Shown: positions 26,858 through 36,487, numbered from the stretch's first letter. The stretch: DNA of 64,000 nt from Mesoflavibacter sp037029465 (GCF_037029465.1 NZ_JAYMEM010000005.1:186001-250000); one strand, 5' to 3'. Notes: generated by a model from the sequence alone, not told the origin. Numbers and translations are program-made.

Positions 26858-27397
26858 ATGAAGCAATTAAAAGAATTTACAATCCAGTTTGTAGGTTTAA
26901 AAGAAGGAAAACATCATTTTGATTATAAAATAGACCAAACGTTCTTTGATCATTTTGACTATGAAGAGTTTAACTCTAGCAATATAAATGTAGATGTTAC
27001 ATTAAACAAAAAATCTACTTTATTAGAGTTACATTTTGAAGTTTCAGGAACCGTAAATGTTAACTGTGATGTTACTAACGAGCCTTACGACCAACCCATA
27101 TCAAACACATTTGATTTAGTTGTAAAGTTTGGAGAAGAATATAATGATGAAAACATTGATATATTAATAGTACTACATGGTGAGTATGAAATTAACATAC
27201 AACAGTATATTTACGAAACGATTGTGTTAGCAATACCAAGTAAGTTAGTGCATCCTGGAGTAGAAGATGGAACATTAGACTCAGAAATACTCAAAAAACT
27301 AGAAGAATTAAGTCCAAAATTAAAAGATAAAAAAGAAAAAGAAGACGAGATTGATCCTCGTTGGAATACATTAAAAAAACTATTAACGGATAAATAA
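26858..27397 (+). CDS. yceD: DUF177 / YceD family protein
   Basis: About 179 residues; I use ATG 26858 (MKQLKEFTIQF) rather than the GTG two codons upstream. YceD proteins are conserved next to rpmF in most bacteria and are implicated in 23S rRNA or L32-linked processes, without a settled biochemical activity. The conserved central part (VSGTVNVNCDVTNEPYDQPI) and the acidic C-terminus (KEKEDEIDPRWNTLKKLL) are typical. In the same direction as rpmF, 9 bases upstream of it. Confidence 0.88.
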   Translation: MKQLKEFTIQFVGLKEGKHHFDYKIDQTFFDHFDYEEFNSSNINVDVTLNKKSTLLELHFEVSGTVNVNCDVTNEPYDQPISNTFDLVVKFGEEYNDENIDILIVLHGEYEINIQQYIYETIVLAIPSKLVHPGVEDGTLDSEILKKLEELSPKLKDKKEKEDEIDPRWNTLKKLLTDK

Positions 27398-27406
27398 TAA
27401 TATAAA

Positions 27407-27607
27407 ATGGCACATCCTAAGAGAAAAATCTCGAAAACTAGAAGAGATAAGAGAAGAACGCATTACAAAGCAACTGCGCCACAAATTGCAACTTGCCCAA
27501 CAACAGGTGAAGCTCACTTATATCACAGAGCTCACTGGAGTGAAGGAAAATTATATTACAGAGGTCAAGTATTAATAGACAACTCAGTAGAAGAAAACGT
27601 AGCATAA
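27407..27607 (+). CDS. rpmF: 50S ribosomal protein L32
   Basis: 66 residues starting MAHPKRKISKTRRDKRRTH, a textbook L32. The zinc-ribbon cysteines common in some lineages are reduced here to one (ATCPTTGEAH), as in other zinc-free forms. Cotranscribed with yceD and followed by a strong terminator, which separates it from fabH. Confidence 0.97.
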   Translation: MAHPKRKISKTRRDKRRTHYKATAPQIATCPTTGEAHLYHRAHWSEGKLYYRGQVLIDNSVEENVA

Positions 27608-27628
27608 TTTATTATGCATGCATATAAG

Positions 27629-27652
27629 AAAACGCTCACTTGTGAGCGTTTT
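27629..27652 (+). terminator. Terminator after rpmF
   Basis: AAAACGCTCA and TGAGCGTTTT form a stem with a CTTG loop, followed by T residues. Confidence 0.9.
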
Positions 27653-27660
27653 TTTTATGA

Positions 27661-27770
27661 AACGCTTTTCTTTACGTTAAAAACGTTTTACTTTGCGTCA
27701 AATTAGTTCAAAAATGACTAATTTAGCTTAATTTATGTCATTTTTGTCCCGTTTTGGGTCTTTTATGACC
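27661..27770 (+). promoter_or_regulatory. Repeat-rich fabH upstream region (candidate operator)
   Basis: Two 19-base imperfect direct repeats (AACGCTTTTCTTTACGTTA at 27661-27679 and AACGTTTTACTTTGCGTCA at 27682-27700) are spaced 21 bases apart, two helical turns. They are followed by an inverted repeat AAAAATGAC (27710-27718)/GTCATTTTT (27737-27745) and by GGTC/GACC flanking TTTTAT near 27757-27770. The density of symmetrical elements before the fabH-acc operon suggests regulation of fatty acid synthesis. No known flavobacterial regulator is recognised. Confidence 0.4.
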
Positions 27771-27787
27771 AAAATTATATAAAAAAT

Positions 27788-28783
27788 ATGAGCAAGATTA
27801 CTGCTGCAATAACTGCTGTTGGTGCTTACGTGCCAGAGTTTGTATTATCAAATAAAGTCTTAGAGACAATGGTAGATACAAACGACGAATGGATTACCAC
27901 CAGAACAGGTATTAAAGAACGTAGAATTCTAAAAGAAGAAGGAGAAGGTACCTCTTACCTTGCCATAAAAGCCGCACAAGATTTACTAGAAAAAAGAAAT
28001 CTAGATCCCAAAGAAATAGACTTAGTAATCGTAGCAACAGCTACACCAGATATGCCAGTAGCATCTACAGCTGTATATACAGCTACAAAAATTGGAGCTA
28101 CAAATGCTTTTGCATACGATTTGCAAGCAGCGTGCTCTAGTTTTCTTTACGGTTTATCAACCGCAACAAGTTATATAGAGTCTGGTCGTTATAAAAAAGT
28201 TCTATTAATAGGAGCAGATAAAATGTCTTCTATAATAGATTACACAGATCGTGCTACATGCATCATTTTTGGTGACGGAGCAGGAGCTGTTTTATTAGAA
28301 CCAAATACAGAAGGCTTAGGATTTCAAGATGAATACTTAAGAAGTGATGGGTCTGGAAGAGAATTCTTAAAAATTGAAGCAGGTGGATCTATATTACCAA
28401 CTTCACAAGAAACAATAGATAACAAACAACATTTTGTACATCAAGAAGGACGTACAGTATTTAAATTTGCTGTAGCAAATATGGCAGACGTTTGCGAAAA
28501 AATCATGCAACGTAATAACCTGTCTCATGAAGATGTTTCATGGCTAGTACCGCATCAAGCAAACTTACGTATTATTGATGCTACTGCTAACAGAATGAAT
28601 CTTGAGGAAAGTAAAGTCCTTAAAAATATTTACAGATACGGTAACACTACATCAGCAACATTACCATTGTTATTATATGACTTTGAAAAACAGCTAAAAA
28701 AAGGTGATAACTTAATTTTTGCCGCTTTTGGTGGTGGATTTACATGGGGCTCGATATACTTAAAATGGGCTTATAACTCTTAA
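27788..28783 (+). CDS. fabH: Beta-ketoacyl-ACP synthase III
   Basis: 331 residues. It condenses acetyl-CoA (or a branched acyl-CoA) with malonyl-ACP to start fatty acid synthesis. The Cys-His-Asn triad is present: Cys in LQAACSSFLY, His in VPHQANLRI and Asn in GNTTSATLP. The N-terminus NDEWITTRTGIKERRI is also diagnostic. Followed by accB and accC, giving a priming and malonyl-CoA supply unit; plsX, commonly between rpmF and fabH, is absent here. Confidence 0.96.
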   Translation: MSKITAAITAVGAYVPEFVLSNKVLETMVDTNDEWITTRTGIKERRILKEEGEGTSYLAIKAAQDLLEKRNLDPKEIDLVIVATATPDMPVASTAVYTATKIGATNAFAYDLQAACSSFLYGLSTATSYIESGRYKKVLLIGADKMSSIIDYTDRATCIIFGDGAGAVLLEPNTEGLGFQDEYLRSDGSGREFLKIEAGGSILPTSQETIDNKQHFVHQEGRTVFKFAVANMADVCEKIMQRNNLSHEDVSWLVPHQANLRIIDATANRMNLEESKVLKNIYRYGNTTSATLPLLLYDFEKQLKKGDNLIFAAFGGGFTWGSIYLKWAYNS

Positions 28784-28817
28784 ACTAACTAAAACTTAAA
28801 TTAATAACTTAATAATT

Positions 28818-29303
28818 ATGGATTTAAAAGACATTCAAAACTTAATTAAATTTGTAGCAAAATCTGGCGCAAGTGAAGTTAAATTAGAAACAGATGATGT
28901 TAAAATAACAATCAAAACTGGATCAGATACTGAAACTACAATTGTACAACAAGTGCCAATGCAAGCACAAATGCCAGTACAACCTCAAATGCAAGCTGCT
29001 CCAGCTGCAGCTCCTGCACCAGTTGCAACAGAAGCTCCTGCTGCACCAGCCGAAGATTCAAAATATATTACAATAAAATCTCCTATAATAGGAACATTTT
29101 ACAGAAAACCATCTCCAGACAAACCATTATTTGTTGAGGTAGGTCAATCTATCGCAGAAGGAGATGTGTTATGTATCATTGAAGCAATGAAATTATTTAA
29201 CGAGATAGAATCTGAAGTTTCAGGTAAAATCGTTAAAATTTTAGTAGACGATGCTTCTCCAGTAGAATTTGATCAGCCACTTTTCTTAGTAGACCCATCT
29301 TAA
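28818..29303 (+). CDS. accB: Biotin carboxyl carrier protein of acetyl-CoA carboxylase
   Basis: 161 residues. An N-terminal helical part (DLKDIQNLIKFVAKSG) is followed by an Ala/Pro/Gln linker and a biotinyl domain with the EAMKLFNEIE motif, whose lysine is biotinylated. The thumb segment GTFYRKPSPDKPLF is typical of AccB. Partner of AccC encoded 84 bases downstream. Confidence 0.95.
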   Translation: MDLKDIQNLIKFVAKSGASEVKLETDDVKITIKTGSDTETTIVQQVPMQAQMPVQPQMQAAPAAAPAPVATEAPAAPAEDSKYITIKSPIIGTFYRKPSPDKPLFVEVGQSIAEGDVLCIIEAMKLFNEIESEVSGKIVKILVDDASPVEFDQPLFLVDPS

Positions 29304-29320
29304 TTTAGATTATTAGATCT

Positions 29321-29347
29321 GTTCAAATTTCATATTAAAATTTGAAC
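29321..29347 (+). other. Perfect hairpin in the accB-accC spacer
   Basis: GTTCAAATTT and AAATTTGAAC form a 10-bp stem with a 7-nt loop. No T-run follows, so it is more likely a processing or stability element than a terminator. Confidence 0.5.
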
Positions 29348-29387
29348 TATCAATAATCCTATTGTCTAATTATCTAATTCAATAAAG

Positions 29388-30740
29388 ATGTTTAAAAAAA
29401 TATTAGTTGCCAATAGAGGTGAAATAGCACTACGTGTTATAAGAACCTGTAAAGAAATGGGCATAAAAACTGTTGCTGTATATTCTAAAGCAGATGAAGA
29501 TAGCTTACACGTTAAGTTTGCTGACGAAGCTGTTTGTATAGGACCAGCACCAAGTAGTGAGTCTTATCTTAAAATGTCAAATATTATAGCTGCTGCAGAA
29601 ATTACAAATGCAGACGCTATACATCCAGGATACGGTTTCCTTTCAGAGAACGCAAAATTTTCTAAAATTTGTGAAGAACACGATATTAAATTTATTGGTG
29701 CTTCTGAAGAAATGATTAATAAAATGGGAGACAAAGCTTCTGCAAAAGCGACAATGAAAGCAGCAGGAGTACCTTGTGTACCTGGTAGTGATGGTATTAT
29801 CGAAAGCTTTGAAGAGTGTAAAAAAATAGCAAAAGAAACAGGTTATCCTGTTATGCTAAAAGCTTCTGCAGGTGGAGGAGGAAAAGGAATGCGCGCCGTT
29901 TGGAAAGAAGAAAACTTAAAAGATGCTTGGGACTCAGCTAGACAAGAATCTAAAGCTGCATTTGGAAATGACGATATGTATATGGAAAAGCTTATCGAAG
30001 AGCCAAGACATATCGAAATACAAGTTGTAGGAGATAGTACAGGTAAAGCGTGTCACTTATCAGAAAGAGATTGCTCTGTACAACGTCGTCACCAAAAGTT
30101 AACAGAAGAAGTGCCTTCTCCATTTATGACAGACGCTTTACGTAAAAAAATGGGTGATGCAGCAGTTAAAGCAGCAGAATTTATTAAATATGAAGGAGCT
30201 GGAACTGTAGAATTTCTTGTAGATAAACATAGAAATTTCTACTTTATGGAGATGAATACCCGTATACAAGTAGAACATCCTATTACGGAACAAGTAATAG
30301 ATTTTGACTTAATCCGTGAGCAAATATTAGTTGCAGCAGGTGTGCCAATCTCTGGTAAAAACTATACACCTAATTTACATTCTATTGAGTGTCGTATTAA
30401 TGCAGAAGATCCTTATAATGATTTTAGACCTTCACCAGGAAAAATCACTACGCTTCATGCTCCAGGAGGACACGGTGTACGTTTAGATACACATGTATAT
30501 GCTGGTTATAGTATTCCGCCAAACTACGATTCTATGATAGCAAAGTTAATTACCACTGCACAAACACGTGAAGAGGCAATTAATAAAATGAAACGTGCCT
30601 TAGATGAGTTTGTCATAGAAGGAATTAAAACAACTATTCCATTCCATAGACAATTAATGGATCACCCAGATTATTTATCTGGTAATTATACCACTAAATT
30701 TATGGAAGACTTCAAAATGGAAAAACCAAAAGAAGATTAA
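29388..30740 (+). CDS. accC: Biotin carboxylase subunit of acetyl-CoA carboxylase
   Basis: 450 residues, the standard AccC length. ATP-grasp enzyme that carboxylates biotin on AccB. FKKILVANRGEIALRVIRTC is the N-terminal signature, KASAGGGGKGMRA is the glycine-rich ATP loop, and MEMNTRIQVEHPITE carries the catalytic glutamate and arginine. Last gene of the fabH-accB-accC unit. Confidence 0.96.
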   Translation: MFKKILVANRGEIALRVIRTCKEMGIKTVAVYSKADEDSLHVKFADEAVCIGPAPSSESYLKMSNIIAAAEITNADAIHPGYGFLSENAKFSKICEEHDIKFIGASEEMINKMGDKASAKATMKAAGVPCVPGSDGIIESFEECKKIAKETGYPVMLKASAGGGGKGMRAVWKEENLKDAWDSARQESKAAFGNDDMYMEKLIEEPRHIEIQVVGDSTGKACHLSERDCSVQRRHQKLTEEVPSPFMTDALRKKMGDAAVKAAEFIKYEGAGTVEFLVDKHRNFYFMEMNTRIQVEHPITEQVIDFDLIREQILVAAGVPISGKNYTPNLHSIECRINAEDPYNDFRPSPGKITTLHAPGGHGVRLDTHVYAGYSIPPNYDSMIAKLITTAQTREEAINKMKRALDEFVIEGIKTTIPFHRQLMDHPDYLSGNYTTKFMEDFKMEKPKED

Positions 30741-30743
30741 AAG

Positions 30744-30770
30744 AAAAGCGACTTATTTTAAGTCGCTTTT
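30744..30770. terminator. Bidirectional terminator between accC and the convergent lipoprotein gene
   Basis: AAAAGCGACTTA and TAAGTCGCTTTT with a 3-nt loop; T-runs flank it on both strands. Confidence 0.9.
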
Positions 30771-30771
30771 T

Positions 30772-31293
30772 TTATAAGTTAAAAGTGTCACTAAAAAATG
30801 TTATTACTTGTGGGACTTCGTTTATTTTAAAACTAAAATCAATTTTATAAGTGTTTTTTGAAACCTTTTTAACATTTAAATTTCCTTCTTGAATAGGGAA
30901 GTAACCAGAACTTCCTCTACAAAAACACAATCGTCCAAAAATTGCATTTACGGTTGATAACTCTTCGTTTTTAAGAGAGATATTTTCTTCGTTTTTTTTA
31001 ATTTCAATATAAATAACTTCTTCATAGTTACTGTCTGCAACATCTTTAATAGGATGTCTTTTATAACTGAATTTTAATAAATTTGTAGTAGAACTTTCTT
31101 CTAAGTCTATGTAAGGTTTATCAAACTTATCTTTTTTTAATTTTATTAGTTTGTTTTTTAATATATCAATGGTACAAATTCCATCTTTTGGACATTCAAA
31201 TAAGTTGCCGTTATTTAAAAGCTCACTTTTAGAAGAGGTGTTACCAGTTTTACAGGCTATTAGAACTATAAAGATTAGGGAAAATTTATTCAC
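30772..31293 (-). CDS. Predicted lipoprotein of unknown function
   Basis: I prefer the GTG start complementary to 31291-31293 because it yields a compact lipoprotein signal (NKFSLIFIVLIAC). An ATG at 31345-31347 would add 18 residues in front and cannot be excluded. The mature protein (about 155 residues) has a conserved-looking CFCRGSSGYFPIQEG segment, with two cysteines near a possible turn. I do not recognise the family. Divergent from the secreted protease gene, convergent with accC. Confidence 0.6.
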   Translation of the reverse strand: MNKFSLIFIVLIACKTGNTSSKSELLNNGNLFECPKDGICTIDILKNKLIKLKKDKFDKPYIDLEESSTTNLLKFSYKRHPIKDVADSNYEEVIYIEIKKNEENISLKNEELSTVNAIFGRLCFCRGSSGYFPIQEGNLNVKKVSKNTYKIDFSFKINEVPQVITFFSDTFNL

Positions 31294-31382
31294 TTTAAGT
31301 ATATAATATTTAACGTTCTTTTCTTGGATTAAAAGAAAGATACTCATAATTTTAACAAATTAATAAATTAACTAAAAAAATT

Positions 31383-34115
31383 ATGAGAAAAAACTACTTT
31401 AAAAACATCTTAATTGCTGTTTTAATGATATTTACATTAAATATCTTTGCTCAAGAAGGTCGTTCCTTTTGGACTGAGTCTTCTAAAGAAAATGCTTCTC
31501 GTAAGCAATTAAACTTTAGAAAAACAGAACCAACCAAAGCCCAGTTTTATAAATTAAATTTAGAGGCTTTAAAAACCTATTTAGTTGATGCGCCAAATAG
31601 AAAGAATGATATTAATGCATCTGAAAAGTTAGTCTCTTTTCCTACTTCAGATAATACATTCGAAACTTACAGCGTAATGGAGGCTTCTGTAATGGAAGAA
31701 ACACTTCAACAAAAATATTCTAATATTAGAACCTACGTAGGTAAAAGTATAGATAACCCTACTAACACAATGAGATTTAGTATAACGCCTCAAGGACTTC
31801 ATACAATGTCCTTTGTATCTGGTAAAGGATTAGAGTTTATAGACCCGTATACTAAAGATGCAGGTCAATATATAGTTTATGCTAAAAAAGATTTACCAAG
31901 ATTAGATACTGCTTGGACTTGTGATTTTGAAGATGATGAGGTTAGTATTGAAGGAAAAAGCTCTTCTGTTAATACTATGTTTAATGCAAATGATGGTATG
32001 ATGAGAGAATTTAGATTAGCTTTAGCTTGTACAATTGAATATGCTCAATTTCATTGGTCGGCAGCAGGTTTGACAGCAGGAGATAGTGTTGCTGCAAGAA
32101 AAGCAGCTGTACTAGCAGCTATGGTTGTTACTATTAATCGCAATAATTTTATTTATGAAAGAGATTTATCTGTGACCATGACTTTAGTGGCTAATAATGA
32201 GAGTATTATTTTTATAAATTCAGATAGCTTTTCTAATGATAATGCAGGTGCATTAATTAATGAAAGTCAAACAGTAATAGATTCAAATATTGGTTTTTCT
32301 AATTATGATATTGGTCATACATTTTCTACAGGTGGTGGAGGTTTAGCGCAATTAAATTCTCCTTGTACGAGTAATAAAGCTAGAGGTATTACAGGTTCTC
32401 CCGCACCAGTAGGAGATCCTTATGATGTAGATTATGTTGCTCATGAAATGGGACACCAATATGGATCAACTCATACTTTTAATGGTAGTACAGGTAATTG
32501 TTCTGGATCAAACCGAACAGCATCAAGTGCATATGAGCCTGGGAGCGGAACAACAATAATGGCATATGCAGGTATTTGTGCTCCTCAAAATGTGCAATTA
32601 AATAGTGATGCATATTTTCATCAAAAAAGCTTAGAAATGATGTGGGCAAATATCACTGTAGGAAATAGCACTTGTGCATCACAAACAGCAACAGGTAATT
32701 CTGCTCCTACAGCAAATGCGGGAGCTAATTATACTATTCCTGCATTAACACCGTATAGACTTACAGGTAGTTCAACGGATATTGATGGAACAAACTCACA
32801 CACATACACATGGGAGCAATATGATTTAGGTGCAGCCGGACTTCCCGAAGAAACAAATACTTCAGGACCTTTAGTAAGGTCATTTGAGGGTACAGATAAC
32901 CCAACAAGGTACATTCCTAGAATGGAGGATATTTTATCCAATGGAGGTATATCTACAACTTGGGAAAAACTTGCTTCTGTTAATCGAAGTATAAACTACA
33001 GACTGACAGTTAGAGATAATGATCCAGTCGGTGGCCAAACAGCTGTAGATGCAATGACAGCAACCGTGAATGCAGCTGCAGGTCCTTTTGTTGTAACATC
33101 TCAAAATACACAAGGTATAACTTGGTTAACAGGAGAGACCCGAACAATTACTTGGAATGTTGCAGGAACAACATCAAATGGTGTTGATACAGCAAATGTG
33201 AATATTTTATTATCTACAGATGGCGGACAAAACTTTGATACAGTGTTAGCTTCAAATGTGCCAAATGACGGTTCTCATGATATTATAGTACCAAATGTTT
33301 TTGGTCCTTATTCTAGAGTAATGGTTGAAGGTGCTGGAAATATATTTTTTAATATAAACTCTGAAGACATTCAAGTCAATGCTTCAATTAATACAACATG
33401 TATAACTTATAGTTCTGGAAACGTTAACATACCTATTCCTGATGGTCCTGCAGCAAACACACAAGGGGCTCCTATCTTTAATACAATTAATATTCCTGAC
33501 CCAGGTAATGTAGATGAAATTTTAGTGTCCGTAGATGTAACACATTCTTGGATTGGAGATTTAGTAATTCAGGTTTCAGATCCAAACGGATCTGAATTTA
33601 CTAATGTTTGGGCTAGATCTTGTAATGATACCCAATATGGTGATATAAATGTTACTTTTGATGATAATGCTGCTCCTATAAACTGTGCAACACCAACACA
33701 AGGAACATACGCTCCTGCAGCACCACTAAGTGTTTTTAATGGTCTTGATCAATTAGGAGATTGGCAAATTGCTATGGCTGATTTTTACAATGGTGATACA
33801 GGTACTCTTAATAGTTGGTCGATAGATTTATGTTCAACTACAATAACAAACTTAAGCACTGAAGAATTTAGTCTTTCAGGATTAAGTATTTTCCCTAACC
33901 CAAACAATGGTCAGTTTACTATTAAATTTAACAATGCTAAAGATGTTAAGCTAGAGGTTTATGATGTTAGAGGAAGAGCTGTTTTAAGTCAAGACTACAA
34001 TGTTTCTGGACAATTTAATGAGACAATTAACTTAGGAAGTGTACAATCAGGAATGTACTTATTAAAAGTTAATAACGGAGGTAAAACAATCACTAAAAAA
34101 ATTATTGTTGAATAA
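31383..34115 (+). CDS. Secreted reprolysin-like zinc metalloprotease with P-domain and T9SS sorting domain
   Basis: 910 residues. A signal peptide (ILIAVLMIFTLNIFAQ) and a propeptide-like region precede the M12B-type catalytic domain, whose zinc motif is AHEMGHQYGSTHTF (HExxHxxxxxH) near residue 355. Around 450-560 there is a PKD/Ig-like stretch. About 680-820 contains a P/Homo-B domain (DEILVSVDVTHSWIGDLVIQ). The last 75 residues (LSIFPNPNNGQF to KKIIVE) are a type A T9SS tail, so the protein is exported across the outer membrane and anchored or released. Followed by its own terminator. Confidence 0.92.
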   Translation: MRKNYFKNILIAVLMIFTLNIFAQEGRSFWTESSKENASRKQLNFRKTEPTKAQFYKLNLEALKTYLVDAPNRKNDINASEKLVSFPTSDNTFETYSVMEASVMEETLQQKYSNIRTYVGKSIDNPTNTMRFSITPQGLHTMSFVSGKGLEFIDPYTKDAGQYIVYAKKDLPRLDTAWTCDFEDDEVSIEGKSSSVNTMFNANDGMMREFRLALACTIEYAQFHWSAAGLTAGDSVAARKAAVLAAMVVTINRNNFIYERDLSVTMTLVANNESIIFINSDSFSNDNAGALINESQTVIDSNIGFSNYDIGHTFSTGGGGLAQLNSPCTSNKARGITGSPAPVGDPYDVDYVAHEMGHQYGSTHTFNGSTGNCSGSNRTASSAYEPGSGTTIMAYAGICAPQNVQLNSDAYFHQKSLEMMWANITVGNSTCASQTATGNSAPTANAGANYTIPALTPYRLTGSSTDIDGTNSHTYTWEQYDLGAAGLPEETNTSGPLVRSFEGTDNPTRYIPRMEDILSNGGISTTWEKLASVNRSINYRLTVRDNDPVGGQTAVDAMTATVNAAAGPFVVTSQNTQGITWLTGETRTITWNVAGTTSNGVDTANVNILLSTDGGQNFDTVLASNVPNDGSHDIIVPNVFGPYSRVMVEGAGNIFFNINSEDIQVNASINTTCITYSSGNVNIPIPDGPAANTQGAPIFNTINIPDPGNVDEILVSVDVTHSWIGDLVIQVSDPNGSEFTNVWARSCNDTQYGDINVTFDDNAAPINCATPTQGTYAPAAPLSVFNGLDQLGDWQIAMADFYNGDTGTLNSWSIDLCSTTITNLSTEEFSLSGLSIFPNPNNGQFTIKFNNAKDVKLEVYDVRGRAVLSQDYNVSGQFNETINLGSVQSGMYLLKVNNGGKTITKKIIVE

Positions 34116-34137
34116 ATAATAATTTTCAAATAATAAC

Positions 34138-34165
34138 AAAACTCCGAAAGCAATTTCGGAGTTTT
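34138..34165 (+). terminator. Terminator after the T9SS metalloprotease gene
   Basis: AAAACTCCGAAA and TTTCGGAGTTTT with a 4-nt loop. Confidence 0.88.
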
Positions 34166-34185
34166 TCTTTTATATTAGTTTTTAA

Positions 34186-35301
34186 ATGAACTTTAGCTAT
34201 TGGGAAATAAAATCATGGTTAGCCAACTTAGATTTCACTATTGTTGGCAGTGGTATTGTTGGTTTAAATTGCGCTTTGTATTTAAAAGAAATTTATCCAA
34301 AAGCTAATATTCTAATTTTAGAAAAAGGGCTATTGCCTCAAGGCGCAAGCACTAAAAATGCAGGATTTGCTTGTTTTGGTAGTTTAAGTGAAATCTTAGA
34401 CGATTTAAATACACATACCGAAATAGAAGTTATAGAATTAGTAAAAAAAAGAGTTGAAGGCTTACAATTACTACGTCAAACTCTGGGTGATTCAACGATA
34501 AATTATCAAGCTTTTGGTGGCTACGAGTTGTTTACTGAAAATGATGATTTATTTGAAAATTGCCTATCGGAAAAAGACAACATTAACAACCTATTAAAGC
34601 CAATTTTTAATGCTGATGTGTTCAGCATAAAAGACAACACATTCAATTTTAAGAACATCAAAAATCAATACATTTTTAATGCTTATGAAGGTCAAATAGA
34701 TACTGGAAAAATGATGGAAGCACTTCTTCAAAAAGTACAATCTAAAGGTATTAAAATTTTAAATAGTATTACTGTTGAAAGTTTTTCAGAAGATCAAGGT
34801 TCAGTTAAAGTAAAAACCAATCAGTTCGATTTTTCAACCTCAAAATTAATGATTGCCACTAACGGTTTTGCTTCACAATTGAACATTCCAGAAGTTAAGC
34901 CAGCACGTGCCCAAGTACTTATTACAAAACCCATAAAAAACTTACATATACAAGGTACATTTCATTTAGATCAAGGCTATTATTATTTCAGAAATATTGA
35001 TAATCGTATCCTCTTTGGTGGCGGACGCAACCTCGATTTTAAAACTGAAGAAACTACCGAATTTGCCCAAACAAAACTCATTCAAAACAAATTAGAAACA
35101 CTTTTAAAAACAACCATTTTACCAGATACTAATTTTGAAATAGACCATCGTTGGTCAGGAATTATGGGTGTTGGTAAACAAAAAAAGGCTATAGTAAAAC
35201 AACTGTCTAACAAAGTGTTTTGTGGTGTTAGACTTGTCGGAATGGGCGTGGCTATTGGTAGTTTAATTGGTAAAGAATTAGCAGAATTAACTCAAAATTA
35301 A
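34186..35301 (+). CDS. FAD-dependent oxidoreductase of the DAO (glycine/D-amino acid oxidase) family
   Basis: 371 residues. The Rossmann motif FTIVGSGIVGLNCALYL lies at about residue 17, with GASTKNAGFACFGS as the second flavin-contact region and GVRLVGMGVAIGS near the C-terminus. No signal peptide. The substrate is unknown; amines or amino acids are usual. First gene of a three-gene unit, with mtgA starting 3 bases after its stop. Confidence 0.82.
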   Translation: MNFSYWEIKSWLANLDFTIVGSGIVGLNCALYLKEIYPKANILILEKGLLPQGASTKNAGFACFGSLSEILDDLNTHTEIEVIELVKKRVEGLQLLRQTLGDSTINYQAFGGYELFTENDDLFENCLSEKDNINNLLKPIFNADVFSIKDNTFNFKNIKNQYIFNAYEGQIDTGKMMEALLQKVQSKGIKILNSITVESFSEDQGSVKVKTNQFDFSTSKLMIATNGFASQLNIPEVKPARAQVLITKPIKNLHIQGTFHLDQGYYYFRNIDNRILFGGGRNLDFKTEETTEFAQTKLIQNKLETLLKTTILPDTNFEIDHRWSGIMGVGKQKKAIVKQLSNKVFCGVRLVGMGVAIGSLIGKELAELTQN

Positions 35302-35304
35302 GCA

Positions 35305-36006
35305 ATGAAAAGAGTCTTTCGGTTTTTACTTAAATGTTGTGTTTGGTTTGTGATTTTAACTGTGCTATGGGTTGTAATTTATCGTTACGTTCCAGTATAT
35401 TACACACCATTAATGGCTATTCGTTCTTTTGAAAATACCGAGAAAAATTCAACATTTAAACATGAATGGATTAATATTGAAGATATTTCTATTCACCTTC
35501 AAAAAGCTGTGATTTGCAGTGAAGATCAAAAGTTTTTAACCCATAATGGGTTTGATATTGAAGCGATTGAAAAAGCTTACGAAAACAATAAAAAATCAAA
35601 ACGCATTAAAGGGGCAAGTACCATAAGTCAACAAACTGCAAAAAATGTGTTTTTATGGCCAAACAGAAGTTGGTTACGCAAAGGTTTAGAAACGTATTTT
35701 ACCTTTTTAATCGAAAAATTGTGGTCTAAAGAGCGAATTTTAGAAGTGTATCTTAACAGTATCGAAATGGGTAATGGCGTTTACGGTGCTGAAGCAGCAG
35801 CAAAGCATTGGTTTGGGACTTCGGCAAAAAGATTAAATATCAATCAAGCCACAGCAATTGCAGCTATATTACCTAACCCTAGACGATATAAAGCACAACC
35901 TGCAACGCCTTATATTTCTAACAGAAAACAATGGATTATCAAACAAATGAGTTTTTATGGACCATTAAAATTTCCTAAGAAAGACGATGAAAAACCGAAG
36001 CATTAA
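35305..36006 (+). CDS. mtgA: Monofunctional biosynthetic peptidoglycan transglycosylase
   Basis: 233 residues with one N-terminal membrane helix (VWFVILTVLWVVIYRYV). The GT51 signature is clear: SEDQKFLTHNGFD with the catalytic glutamate, GASTISQQTAKNVFLW and ERILEVYLNSIEMGNGVYGA. It polymerises lipid II glycan strands at the periplasmic face. No transpeptidase domain. Its last 20 bases overlap the next gene. Confidence 0.94.
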   Translation: MKRVFRFLLKCCVWFVILTVLWVVIYRYVPVYYTPLMAIRSFENTEKNSTFKHEWINIEDISIHLQKAVICSEDQKFLTHNGFDIEAIEKAYENNKKSKRIKGASTISQQTAKNVFLWPNRSWLRKGLETYFTFLIEKLWSKERILEVYLNSIEMGNGVYGAEAAAKHWFGTSAKRLNINQATAIAAILPNPRRYKAQPATPYISNRKQWIIKQMSFYGPLKFPKKDDEKPKH

Positions 36007-36445
36007 AACCCAATTATTAGAACTTTGTAACCAAAGTTTAGACACGCGTTTACAAAATGTTTTGGCGGTTATTGAAGATATAAAACAAAGTCTGCAAAGT
36101 GAAACCAAAAGTAGTGCAGGTGATAAGCACGAAACAGGACGCGCCATGTTGCAATTAGAACGTGAAAAAGCAGGACATCAATTAGCCGAAATTGAAAAAA
36201 CAAAACAAATTCTGTCTAAAATTAATATCGAATCAACCTCTAAAAAAATTGGTTTAGGCAGTGTCGTTTTTACTTCACAATCTAATTACTTTATAAGCAT
36301 TAGTGCTGGTGAACTTAAGGTTGAAAATGAAACGTTTTACGCCATTTCTGCAAATACACCAATTGGTCAATTACTTTTAGGGAAATCGATTGGTGATGAG
36401 GTTGTGTTTAGAAATATGTCCTTTAGAATCACAAAGATTTTATAA
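35987..36445 (+). CDS. GreA/GreB C-terminal-domain-like protein with coiled coil
   Basis: 152 residues. The first half is a long helical hairpin (LEREKAGHQLAEIEKTKQIL). The second half resembles the FKBP-like C-terminal domain of GreA/GreB, especially FYAISANTPIGQLLLGKSIGDEVVF. Flavobacterial relatives are, from memory, often labelled 3-oxoacyl-ACP synthase, which nothing here supports. It could act on RNA polymerase, but the acidic tip of Gre factors is not evident. It overlaps mtgA by 20 bases and is probably translated by coupling. Confidence 0.65.
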   Translation: MKNRSIKTQLLELCNQSLDTRLQNVLAVIEDIKQSLQSETKSSAGDKHETGRAMLQLEREKAGHQLAEIEKTKQILSKINIESTSKKIGLGSVVFTSQSNYFISISAGELKVENETFYAISANTPIGQLLLGKSIGDEVVFRNMSFRITKIL

Positions 36446-36487
36446 ATAAAAAGCAGACCAACATAAGTCAGTCCACTTTTTTCCTTT

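Noticed and set aside
35987..36445. 3-oxoacyl-ACP synthase
   Set aside because: No ketosynthase motifs; the fold pattern is coiled coil plus Gre-like C-terminal domain.
36446..36487. Strong terminator between the Gre-like gene and rtcB
   Set aside because: Complementarity is weak and interrupted; not convincing by eye.
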